A DNA stretch of 64,000 nt, from positions 3,162,001-3,226,000 of the forward strand of contig OY970196.1 of the NCBI GenBank assembly GCA_963708205.1, written 5' to 3'. The notes below the pieces were generated by a model. That model did no database searches. It worked only from the letters and a program-made list of their open reading frames with translations, and had not been told where the DNA came from. Below are positions 36,001 to 43,643 of the stretch, piece by piece (within the stretch, counting starts at the first letter, position 1; each line of letters opens with the position of its first letter). The DNA is from CAVYTF01 sp963708205 (GTDB taxonomy: Bacteria > Bacteroidota > Bacteroidia > Chitinophagales > Chitinophagaceae). A program made the translations under genes and the position numbers.

Positions 36001-36565
36001 GAATACGAACTGGATGTATAATGTGGTGATGAATAAATTTGGCTTTGCAAATGCACAGATTCCGGGAGTATATTATGATGAAGAAAACCGCCGCCATTTA
36101 TTGGATATAAGACAGGCAGATGCAACGCTGGCATTGGATCTATGCGACAAAGGCAGGAAACAGGATGCACGCAATGTTTTAGAAAAAACGGATAAGATGA
36201 TGTTGCAGCAAAACTTTCCTTATGGGTTGTTATCACGCGGCAATGATCATGATAGAATATCCATGATGTTCCTCGAAGCATGTTACCGTGCTGATGATAG
36301 TGCTCTTGCAGTAAAGGTTTTGCATGCAGTTAAAACAGATTTTCAGCAACAGATGAATTATTACAATTCACTCACAGGTACAATGGCTGATAACATGAGT
36401 AATGATAAACAAAACACGCAGCAACTGCAGCAATACCTGGATAAAATGGTACAGGCTTATGCAACGCCGCAGCCAACACCCATAACAGTTGATTCGAGTG
36501 CTTTAAAAACTCCGTATGTTAACAATCCTAAAATTGATAACACGAAACCAAAGAAGAAAAAATAA
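33089..36565 (+). CDS. DUF2723 family polytopic membrane protein (GT-C-like)
   Basis: A 1158-residue protein. The N-terminal DUF2723 region has an early acidic loop pattern (SLWDCGEFVSSCFKVQIPHP with PGAPLY following) that is also seen in protein O-mannosyltransferase-like GT-C enzymes, then about ten to twelve membrane helices up to residue 730. The C-terminal part (about 740-1158) is soluble, beginning DDHDRHHKQLARDIAKDYLE and FTFGDNDTYPLWYAQEVEG. In Bacteroidota such proteins are proposed to glycosylate exported proteins; the activity is not proven. Single gene with a terminator after it. Confidence 0.88.
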   Translation: MNFKRANNITGWIICLIACTVYILTTEAGGSLWDCGEFVSSCFKVQIPHPPGAPLYILLGRIAIILSGNNGLTAAKTVNIMNGFAGGFTILFLFWTITHFARKIVHTDVTKELTSPQIWSILAAGVVGALAFTFCDSSWYSEVEGEVYAMSGFFTALVFWCILKWENRADEPGADRWIVLIFFLIGLSIGVHLLCLLTTPAIAMVYYFRRRPQFDYTLIRKYFIRILIIGGAVGFIGALVMAEGQVNPDKGIPFDGTMAGLVVTAVILSIVVLIAIERFVPKEKKEFYAGAYIFCFIGVALEGIIQIVVIQDSIKYAGDFDIFFVNSLHMPYFTGFAVFFILLIIAIRYGLRFANKKGWSYLRLALWSFAFMLIGYSSYLTTMIRSNADPAIDMYNVDNPISLVGYLGRQQYGDWPIVYGQKFTAQPLDQQEQYDYEKTKHGYLKTVVGYASIYSPDDMMVFPRMWDASNDQNHADYYAMFMGIGKNKDGTYERAPDFGDNMKFFVSYQTYFMFFRYFMWNFSGKQNDIEGLYTGNTDNGNWITGIPFIDNAMYGDQSLLPQTIKDNKSHNIMFALPFILGIIGLFYHFKRRGDDAFVVFLLFFYTGFGIIIYLNQAGFQPRERDYAYTGCMYAFTIWIGLSVLYFIDMALKWDKKLLVNNMLIPCGVISLFFLAAGSMMGAGLAVGLGFAALFFVVGVGVPYVLKYVPGTKMIVITASLICLCVPLLMGQQEWDDHDRHHKQLARDIAKDYLESCAPNAILFTFGDNDTYPLWYAQEVEGIRPDIRVINTSLLGIDWYINQFRYKINQSAPIDVVWTPEQIEGGKRDAVVYKPVPNIPDDRYYNLLDMMKNYVGSDDPAKMLDNGSGTTYNTFPVRKVSVPVDVNLVRANGTVNADDSVVSAMNFELPSKQALYKGDLAMLNIIAANNWNRPIYFTMDYGDLGFGNFVRRDGLSYRLVPAANPNPGGNWVNTNWMYNVVMNKFGFANAQIPGVYYDEENRRHLLDIRQADATLALDLCDKGRKQDARNVLEKTDKMMLQQNFPYGLLSRGNDHDRISMMFLEACYRADDSALAVKVLHAVKTDFQQQMNYYNSLTGTMADNMSNDKQNTQQLQQYLDKMVQAYATPQPTPITVDSSALKTPYVNNPKIDNTKPKKKK

Positions 36566-36586
36566 GTTTTTTAGATTGAATTGAAG

Positions 36587-36617
36587 AAAGCCATTCTGTA
36601 AAAGGAGTGGCTTTTTT
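36587..36617 (+). terminator. Terminator of the DUF2723 gene
   Basis: AAAGCCA and TGGCTTT form the core stem, followed by a T run (about 36612-36617). Confidence 0.75.
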
Positions 36618-36644
36618 AATTACAAATTTTGGTTTGTTTAAAAG

Positions 36645-37217
36645 TTATTTACTCAAATAATTATTGAGTGCATCCCAATAATGTTGCTGCCATCCTTCAG
36701 ACAAATGTTCTTTTAAACCTTCAGGAAAACCTGTATGGACAAATGATAAATGTGTTCCCGAACCCTGCGGTGTAAGCTCAAAGCTTGCAATGGAATATTT
36801 ACCGGCAGGCCAATCTACAACGCGCCATGCTTCTACGATCCGTTGATTGGGAACTAATTCTAAAATTCTGCCAATGATGTGCCCGTCAAATAATGAGAAA
36901 GCACCTCCAACTGTCGCATCAATGGCAGCGGACGTTTCACTGAAAGCATTAAAGGATTTTTTAGTGCTTGCGCTAAATTCTTTTGAACTAAGCAAGGCAT
37001 CATAAACTTTCTGTGGACTTACAGTAAAATTTACTTCCTGGTGAATGGTTATTTCTTTTGATGAATCCTTTACAGCTTTGCTCATTACATCCGGCTTCGC
37101 TTGAGAAAAGACGGATGGCTGCATAAGAAAAAGGAAAATAAAAACTAACGAAACCCTTACAATATTTTTTTTTATGAAAAGATACTTTCTTTTTAGGGAG
37201 ATTATTTTTGGTGACAT
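36645..37217 (-). CDS. Exported SRPBCC (AHSA1-like) protein
   Basis: A 190-residue protein. After a basic N-terminus a hydrophobic segment (VSLVFIFLFLMQPSVFSQA, about 21-40) acts as signal peptide or anchor. The rest is an AHSA1/START-type fold: FTVSPQKVYDALLSSKEFSA, VGGAFSLFDGHIIGRILELV, RIVEAWRVVDWPAGKYSIAS and FVHTGFPEGLKEHLSEGWQQ. Most AHSA1 proteins are cytosolic, so an exported member is unusual. The ligand is unknown. A 21-bp-periodic array lies directly upstream of the start. Confidence 0.8.
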   Translation of the reverse strand: MSPKIISLKRKYLFIKKNIVRVSLVFIFLFLMQPSVFSQAKPDVMSKAVKDSSKEITIHQEVNFTVSPQKVYDALLSSKEFSASTKKSFNAFSETSAAIDATVGGAFSLFDGHIIGRILELVPNQRIVEAWRVVDWPAGKYSIASFELTPQGSGTHLSFVHTGFPEGLKEHLSEGWQQHYWDALNNYLSK

Positions 37218-37271
37218 ATTTTTAGTTTAATGGTTATATTTTTCAAATTTTTTACCAGAGGCTTGTAGCAT

Positions 37272-37396
37272 CATTGTACTTCATTCGATTGCCATTGCAT
37301 CATCTTCTAATGTCATTGTATCATCTCGATTTCCATTGTACTCCATGCCAGCGTTATTATATTTCATTCCATTGCCATACATTCTCTTCCAACATA
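37272..37396 (+). repeat. Degenerate 21-bp-periodic repeat array (six units)
   Basis: Units start at 37272, 37293, 37314, 37334, 37355 and 37376; five are 21 bp and one is 20 bp. Most begin CATTGTA or CATTGCA and contain TCAT or TCATT in the middle. The array lies between the SRPBCC gene start and the terminator of the next gene. The units are more diverged than in the array at 2725. Confidence 0.75.
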
Positions 37397-37398
37397 AA

Positions 37399-37432
37399 AA
37401 AAGCTTCTGCAAACAATGCTGCAGAAGCTTTT
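37399..37432 (-). terminator. Terminator of the 37456-38010 lipoprotein gene
   Basis: A perfect 12-bp stem, AAAAGCTTCTGC (37399-37410) and GCAGAAGCTTTT (37421-37432), with a 10-base loop. Read on the minus strand it is followed by T residues. Confidence 0.9.
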
Positions 37433-37455
37433 ACACAAAACCAATAAGCAGTCAA

Positions 37456-38010
37456 TTACATTTTCGCCTTTTGCTGGTGAGATGAAAACCAAACAATTTT
37501 GCCATCTTTTACCCTGTTATCATCTTCATAATACATAGAGTCAACCTTGTTGCCTTTCTTGAAGGTATCCGTTTCTTCGTACCAAACATTTACCCAGTCC
37601 TGGTTTTTATCAACGCTGTGGTTAGATGTCCATGCAATGATATTAAGTTTCACATTAGATAGGCTGTCTCTAAATTTTGATGCTGCACTCATAAAGCTGT
37701 CAAGTGCGCTGTTGAAATGAAATCCATTTGAAAAATATCCTTCTACACTGTCTCCATAAGTACCTTTCATGGCATTCATGTCACCGGTTTCCCAGTCTTT
37801 GTAGCTGTTGAGAACCGCGAGCACATCGCTTTGTTTGCCCGCAACAAAGTTGGAAGAATAAGATGCTGTGTAAGGCATGTTAACTGTTGCCTGCTGTGTG
37901 GATGTAGTTGCTGAGCTGTCAGTAGTAGTTGCAGTAGTGCCGCCGTTACTACCGCCGGAACATGCAGCAAATAGTACAGGCATTAGAAAAAGAAAAAATG
38001 CTTTTTTCAT
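37456..38010 (-). CDS. Lipoprotein with SnoaL/NTF2-like domain
   Basis: A 184-residue protein with a lipoprotein signal (MKKAFFLFLMPVLFAAC, Cys17), then a low-complexity Gly/Thr/Ser linker (about 18-42). The domain from about 58 onward (VLNSYKDWETGDMNAMKGTY, SALDSFMSAASKFRD, SNVKLNIIAWTSNHSVDKNQ, DWVNVWYEETDTFKKG) has the alpha+beta pattern of NTF2-like/SnoaL proteins. No catalytic residues can be assigned. It would be attached to the outer membrane or periplasmic face after LspA processing. Confidence 0.75.
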   Translation of the reverse strand: MKKAFFLFLMPVLFAACSGGSNGGTTATTTDSSATTSTQQATVNMPYTASYSSNFVAGKQSDVLAVLNSYKDWETGDMNAMKGTYGDSVEGYFSNGFHFNSALDSFMSAASKFRDSLSNVKLNIIAWTSNHSVDKNQDWVNVWYEETDTFKKGNKVDSMYYEDDNRVKDGKIVWFSSHQQKAKM

Positions 38011-38310
38011 TGTAGTTGATTTTAGTTGTTTATAAAAGAATAAAAAGTTAACCCTGTTTTTTAAGCAGCTTTGGTTTATATTAGATAAATATTATCAATT
38101 TAATTATAACGAAGTATGCGCTAAGATGTATGAACTTGTTTGGCTGCAATAAATGAATGTTCAAGCAAATATAATTTTTTCAGGAAATAATGAAAATGTT
38201 TTTTAAGTAATTTATTTGCCTGATTGAAAAGATGTGTTTGAATGGTGCCAACGCCACTGCAGCAAAATAGTAGCAAGGAAGTTCGGCTCAAAAAAAATCT
38301 TTCTACTTAA
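38011..38310. other. 300-bp intergenic stretch before the patatin gene end
   Basis: AT-rich gap. It holds the dispersed repeat copy at 38237-38259 followed by a GTAGCAAGGAAGTTCGGC segment that may belong to the same element. I see no open frame, RNA gene or clear terminator. Confidence 0.5.
38237..38259 (-). repeat. Dispersed 23-bp repeat, copy 2
   Basis: Contains GGTGCCAACGCCACTG and matches the reverse complement of 14058-14080 with one mismatch. Confidence 0.8.
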
Positions 38311-40544
38311 TTAAAAAGGAATGCCGAGGTTGATGTAGGGTAATAATTTTTTTGATTGTGCGCAATACATGGCGCTTATTTCCAGTGGACCAAGAATAAA
38401 ATTATAACCAAGCGTCGCGCTTACTCCGGTTAAATAATTCGCATGAAAAGGATTTTTATCACTTCCCACAAAGTCATAATACAAGCCATTTATTTTACCA
38501 ATGGCGTATAAATTATTATACAATTCATAACGCAGACCAACGAGCAAAGCCGCGACACTGCTGGCATGTACAGTTCCTTCATCAAGTCCTGCGAAGGTTA
38601 TTTGATTACGGAAATTATAATTTAATCCGCCGATATAATAATCATTCAAAATACTTTCCTTCTGGTTAAAATTAATACCAGCCTGCAGTTGCGTAAAGAA
38701 AACTGTGTGCGCGGAAAGAGAAGAATATTGTTCGAAATTTAATTTTGTGCGAACGAACGGATGAAAACTATAACCGAGTGAATCGAGATTGATGATGGCA
38801 CTTCCGTTTTTAAAATAAGTAAGATTTGGATTTTGATCATACACATAACCCGCTTCTGCATCAATGCGCGTACCGTTTCTTGGATAGATGGCGTTGCTTA
38901 ATGTGTTTAATTTTAAAGATAAAAATGAATTTAAAAGATTAGAATTTCCCTGCAGCTCAAACACAGAAGTTATTTGCGGTACAAAATGAAAATCTTCGAA
39001 GCGAGTGCCTATCCCGAAAGAATATTTTTTCATTAATGCCCAGCGTGCAGTTATATCACCCATAAAATATCCCTGCCGGTACAAACCATCCTGTTCAAAG
39101 TTTTTATAAGTAGTGTATTGCAATGATTCTGCCTGTATGGAAGTGCCGAGACTTAATGTTTTGAACTTACCGAAAAATTGCAGGTGCTCTGCTTTCAGCC
39201 GCATGTTCTCGCCAATGCTTACCGTAACAAGGCTGCGCGAATAAGATGTAAAAAAATTGCGCGTGGTAAGGTTGGCAATAAGCCCTATGCCGATAAAACT
39301 ATTGTAATTAATACCAAGCTTTGCAAATGTCAAAGGGTTTTCTTCAACTGTATAAATGATCTTGCAAGTGCCGTCCGGCAAAGGTTTCAGGGCATACACA
39401 ATTTTATTATAATAACGTGTACCAAATGCATCACGCACCTGCGCAGATAATTGTGCAGCTGTGTACCATTTATTATTTACGAATTGCAGGCGATGCAAAA
39501 AGAACTCTTCATTTGTTTGCACAAGCCCGTTCACTTCATACGCAGTAATTTTTACAGAATCTATTTTGGGCAAAGTATTTACTGCAAAATGCTGCGGACC
39601 ATAAATGTTATTTAAAGAATCATGAATGAATTTTAAATGCGGATAAATAGAATCTCCTTTTATCATTCCTTCCTGCATAATATCTTTTGCAGAAGAAAAG
39701 CTGCCCATATTGAAATTATCAAGGTTGTGCGGAATGTAGATGTTGCAAAGCTTTCGCTCATTTTTTGCATCCTCATCATTCCTGAAAAAAGCGATCTGAA
39801 GCAGCACCTGGAAAACATTGTTTATCTTTTCTTTCGACATTAATCTTCCCGCAACATTACTTCCTATCAAAAAATCAGCGCCTAAATTTTTTGCATCTCT
39901 TACAGGAAAATTTCTTACAACTCCTCCATCCACTAATTTTTTTCCATTATAATTTACTGCAGTAAACACGGAAGGTATCGCCATGCTTGCGCGCAATGCA
40001 GGTACTATCTCACCCGAATCAAGCAACACACCATCTCCTGTTGACAGGTCTGTGGCAACACATTCAAATCCTTTTGAAAGATGAAGAAAGTTTTTTGTTT
40101 TATAAACGGGGAAAAAAAGTTCGCTCAATTTCAACCATAATTCTTCTGATTCCAAAACGCCGCTTGGCAATTTAAAACCATTGTTCACCCAGGGCAATTC
40201 AATGGCATATTTTCCATACTCATCTTTTTCGTCAATGCTTAAAGAACGCAGCGATGCAGTGTTGCTAAGCAGCAGATCCCAGTTTATAGTTCTTGCTAAT
40301 TTTTCAATAGAATCTCCTGAATAGCCGGCAGCGTACATTGCGCCGATAATAGCGCCCATGCTGGTTCCTGTGATGTAATCAACTTTTATTCCTGCAGAAT
40401 CGATTGCTTTCAAAACACCAATATGCGCCAGGCCTTTTGCGCCGCCGCCGCTAAGGGTTAGGCCTATTTCGGCCGAACATTATTTTGCGCAGCTAAAATT
40501 TGAAAAGAAAAAATAAGAATAATGGTGATGATAAAAATGCGCAT
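38311..40544 (-). pseudogene. Patatin-like phospholipase with outer-membrane barrel, broken by a one-base deletion near the start
   Basis: The main frame (38311-40413, 700 codons) has the patatin nucleophile Ser in ITGTSMGAIIG, the DGGVVRNFP aspartate, then a POTRA-like segment and a C-terminal BamA/surface-antigen barrel, the build of PlpD-type type V secretion proteins. It lacks a proper start. Upstream, the frame without start reads GLTLSGGGAKGLAHIGVLK (oxyanion hole), while the neighbouring frame supplies a signal peptide from ATG 40544 (MRIFIITIILIFSFQILAAQ, then NNVRPK and stop). One extra A in the AAA at 40467-40469 (minus strand) would join them as RPKIGLTLSGGG, for 744 residues. Decay or assembly error cannot be separated here. 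Confidence 0.85.
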
Positions 40545-40620
40545 ATCGGACATTAAAAATACGGCTTAAAATAAGGTGAAAATAAATAATGAAGCTGCTA
40601 ATGGTTTTGTAATATTGTTT

Positions 40621-41901
40621 ATGGCTGAAACAATCATTACTAATATTAAGCAGCTCGTGAATGTTCGTGAGAAAAATATATTGCTGCGTGGCGAAATGCT
40701 TTCGCAACTACCAATAATCAAAGATGCTTTTTTAATTATTGAAAATGGTTTGATAAAAGATTATGGCCGGATGTCGGATGTCAGAAGTCAGCGGTTAGAA
40801 GATAGTGATCGGTCATCATTGGACACCGGACTTCAGACAACCACCATCAATGCAAACAACGCAACAGTTTTGCCAACATGGTGTGATAGTCATACCCACC
40901 TTTTATTTGCGGCGAGCCGTGAAGAAGAGTTCATTGACAAAATAAAAGGGTTAAGCTACGCTGATATTGCAGCAAAAGGCGGTGGTATTTTAAACTCTGC
41001 AAAAAAAATTAGAGAAATTTCTGAAGAGGAATTATATGAAAAATCTTTCCAAAGATTAGTTGAATTAATACAACTCGGAACGGGAGCAATAGAAATAAAA
41101 AGTGGATATGGTTTAAGTGTTGAAGGTGAATTGAAAATGCTGCGCGTAATAAAGAAGCTGAAAGAAAATTCACCGATCCCAATCAAAGCAACCTTTCTTG
41201 GTGCACACAGTTTTCCAACAGAATTTAAAAATGATCATGAAGAATATATGCGTTTGATCATTGATGAAATGCTGCCAATAATTGCAGACGAAAATCTTGC
41301 AGATTTCATTGATGTTTTTTGTGAAAAAGGTTTTTTTAATGTTGATGAAACAATAAGAATTTGTGAAGCAGGAAAAAGATATGGATTGAAAACAAAGCTG
41401 CATGTGAATCAACTCAACAGTATCGGAGGAATTGAAGCAGGAATAAAATTGAATGCCCTCTCACTTGATCATTTAGAAGTAATAAATAAAGACGAAATAG
41501 AAATGCTTGCAGGCTCAAACTCAATAGCCACGCTGCTTCCAACTGCTGCTTACTTTTTGCGACTGCCTTTTTCTCCTGCAAGAAAATTAATTGATGCAGG
41601 CGCAGCAATTGCATTAGCAAGTGATTTTAATCCCGGCACGTCACCAAGCGGAAATATGAACGTTGTTGTTTCAATGAGTTGCATTCAAATGAAAATGTTG
41701 CCCGAAGAAGCTATCAATGCGGCAACCATTAATGGTGCATTTGCAATGGAAGTTGAAGATGAAGTTGGAAGCATAATGATTGGTAAAAAAGCAAATCTTA
41801 TTTTCACAAAACCAATTCCTTCCATCGCATATTTGCCTTATGCTTTCGGAAATAATTTAATTGATAAAGTAATGATTGAAGGAAGGATAATTAAGAATTA
41901 A
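40621..41901 (+). CDS. hutI: Imidazolonepropionase
   Basis: A 426-residue metal-dependent amidohydrolase that opens imidazolonepropionate to formiminoglutamate in histidine degradation. Zinc-binding DSHTH (89-93), EIKSGYGLS, KLHVNQLNSIGG and the aspartate in ASDFNPGTSP are all present. Start at ATG 40621 (MAETIITN); the frame extends upstream without support. Residues about 51-73 (RMSDVRSQRLEDSDRSSLDT and on) are a poorly folded insert coded by an intergenic-type repeat, making the protein longer than usual. Followed after 57 bp by ftcD, the next enzyme. Confidence 0.94.
   Translation: MAETIITNIKQLVNVREKNILLRGEMLSQLPIIKDAFLIIENGLIKDYGRMSDVRSQRLEDSDRSSLDTGLQTTTINANNATVLPTWCDSHTHLLFAASREEEFIDKIKGLSYADIAAKGGGILNSAKKIREISEEELYEKSFQRLVELIQLGTGAIEIKSGYGLSVEGELKMLRVIKKLKENSPIPIKATFLGAHSFPTEFKNDHEEYMRLIIDEMLPIIADENLADFIDVFCEKGFFNVDETIRICEAGKRYGLKTKLHVNQLNSIGGIEAGIKLNALSLDHLEVINKDEIEMLAGSNSIATLLPTAAYFLRLPFSPARKLIDAGAAIALASDFNPGTSPSGNMNVVVSMSCIQMKMLPEEAINAATINGAFAMEVEDEVGSIMIGKKANLIFTKPIPSIAYLPYAFGNNLIDKVMIEGRIIKN
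40768..40839 (+). repeat. Repeat element inserted in frame inside hutI
   Basis: Starts with a tandem CGGATGT-CGGATGT, continues TCAGAAGTC, and ends GGACTTCAGAC. TGTCAGAAGTC and GACTTCAGACA are inverted with one mismatch, so it can fold. GTCGGATGTCAGAAGTC-like strings are usual between genes in this group. Confidence 0.75.
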
Positions 41902-41917
41902 AAATTAATAAGTGCTA

Positions 41918-41946
41918 AGTATTTTTGACTTTTGACTTCTAACATT
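41918..41946 (+). repeat. Intergenic TTTTGACTTYTGAC-type repeat between hutI and ftcD
   Basis: TTTTTGACTTTTGACTTCTA shows the same GACTT word as the insert within hutI, repeated at 8-bp spacing. It occupies most of the 57-bp gap. Confidence 0.5.
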
Positions 41947-41958
41947 TGAATTCTATAT

Positions 41959-43635
41959 ATGCAACAACTAATCGAATGTGTTCCAAATTTTAGTGAAGGA
42001 AATGATCTCAATATCATCAAACAAATAACAGATGAAATTGAAAAAAAGGAAGGCGTAAAATTATTAAATGTTGATCCCGGAAAAGCAACGAACAGAACTG
42101 TTGTAACTTTTGTTGGTGAGCCGAAACCTGTTATTGACGCGGCTTTCAGCGCAATAAAAAAAGCAGGTGAGTTAATTGACATGAGCAAACATAAAGGCGA
42201 ACATCCACGCATGGGTGCAACAGATGTTTGTCCTTTAATTCCAATTGCAAATATTTCAATGGAAGAAACTGCAATGTTTGCGCAGCAGCTTGCAAAACGT
42301 GTTGGTGAAGAACTACAAATTCCTGTTTATTTATATGAAGCTGCGCAGAAAAATGTTGCGAGAAATAATTTATCAGTTATTCGTGCAGGAGAATATGAAG
42401 GTTTTTTTAAGAAAATAAAATTGCCTGAGTGGCAACCTGATTTTGGTCCCGCAGAATTTGATGCAATGCGTGGCGCAACCGTAATTGGTGCAAGAGATTT
42501 TCTTGTTGCATATAACATTAATCTTAACACAACATCTGTTCGCCGTGCAAATGCAATTGCTTTTGATGTACGGGAAGCAGGTCGAGTAAAAAAAGAAAAT
42601 GGCAAAAATGTTTTGGACGAAAATGGAAAATCAATTTCTATTCCGGGTTCTTTAAAATGTGTAAAAGCAATCGGCTGGTTCATTGAAGAATATGGCATTG
42701 CACAAATCTCCATGAACTTAACAAATATCTCTGTAACGCCCGTGCACATTGCATTTGATGAGGTTTGCAAGAAAGCAGAAGCAAGAGGAATTCGTGTTAC
42801 AGGAAGTGAATTGGTTGGATTAATTCCATTGAAAGCAATGCTTGATGCAGCTAAATACTTTTTAAAAAAACAAAAGCTTTCTACCGGTGTTTCAGAAAAA
42901 GAATTAATAAAGATTGCAATAAAATCTTTAGGTTTAAATGAATTATCACCTTTTAAACCGGAAGAAAAAATCATAGAATATTTATTGAAAGATAAATCAA
43001 CTACCAACCTTATAAGCATGAGCTTATCAGATTTCGCTGATGAAACAGCAAGCGAAAGTCCTGCGCCAGGCGGTGGTTCAATTGCTGCGTATGTTGGAAC
43101 TTTAGGTGCATCACTTGCAGCGATGGTGGCAAATTTATCAGCACATAAAAAAGATTGGGAAGAGCACTGGGAAGAATTCAGTAACCATGCAGAGAAAGCA
43201 CAAAATTATAAAACTGCATTATTGAATTTAGTTGATGAAGATACAAAAGCATTTAATAAAATAATGAATGCTTTCTCTTTGCCAAAATCAACAGCAGAAG
43301 AAAAAAGCTTTCGCAAAAAAGCAATCCAGGAAGCAACAAAATCAGCAATAGAAATTCCTTTCCGGGTAATGAAAGCATCTTATGAAAGCATGACTGTTAT
43401 TAAAGCAATGGCAGAAACAGGCAATCCCAATTCTGTCTCAGACGCAGGCGTGGCAGCACTTTGCGCAAGAAGCGCTGTTGTGGGTGCATTCATGAATGTA
43501 CGCATCAATGCAAGAGAACTTGATGATAAAAACTATGTTGAGGATATTATCACAAAAGGAAAAGAAATAGAAAAAAATTCAATCGCTTTGGAAAGCGAAA
43601 TACTTAAAATAGTGAACGATAAAATTGGTTTATAA
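41959..43635 (+). CDS. ftcD: Bifunctional glutamate formimidoyltransferase / formimidoyltetrahydrofolate cyclodeaminase
   Basis: A 558-residue fusion enzyme of histidine degradation. The formimidoyltransferase half (1-330) starts QQLIECVPNFSEG and has GEHPRMGATDVCPLIPI and MNLTNISVTPVHIAFDEV. The cyclodeaminase half (about 350-558) has LSDFADETASESPAPGGGSI, then AAYVGTLGASLAAMVANLS and TGNPNSVSDAGVAALCARSA. Together they move the formimino group of formiminoglutamate to tetrahydrofolate and release ammonia. Operon partner of hutI; hutU and hutH are not in this window. Confidence 0.95.
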   Translation: MQQLIECVPNFSEGNDLNIIKQITDEIEKKEGVKLLNVDPGKATNRTVVTFVGEPKPVIDAAFSAIKKAGELIDMSKHKGEHPRMGATDVCPLIPIANISMEETAMFAQQLAKRVGEELQIPVYLYEAAQKNVARNNLSVIRAGEYEGFFKKIKLPEWQPDFGPAEFDAMRGATVIGARDFLVAYNINLNTTSVRRANAIAFDVREAGRVKKENGKNVLDENGKSISIPGSLKCVKAIGWFIEEYGIAQISMNLTNISVTPVHIAFDEVCKKAEARGIRVTGSELVGLIPLKAMLDAAKYFLKKQKLSTGVSEKELIKIAIKSLGLNELSPFKPEEKIIEYLLKDKSTTNLISMSLSDFADETASESPAPGGGSIAAYVGTLGASLAAMVANLSAHKKDWEEHWEEFSNHAEKAQNYKTALLNLVDEDTKAFNKIMNAFSLPKSTAEEKSFRKKAIQEATKSAIEIPFRVMKASYESMTVIKAMAETGNPNSVSDAGVAALCARSAVVGAFMNVRINARELDDKNYVEDIITKGKEIEKNSIALESEILKIVNDKIGL

Positions 43636-43643
43636 AACAAGTT

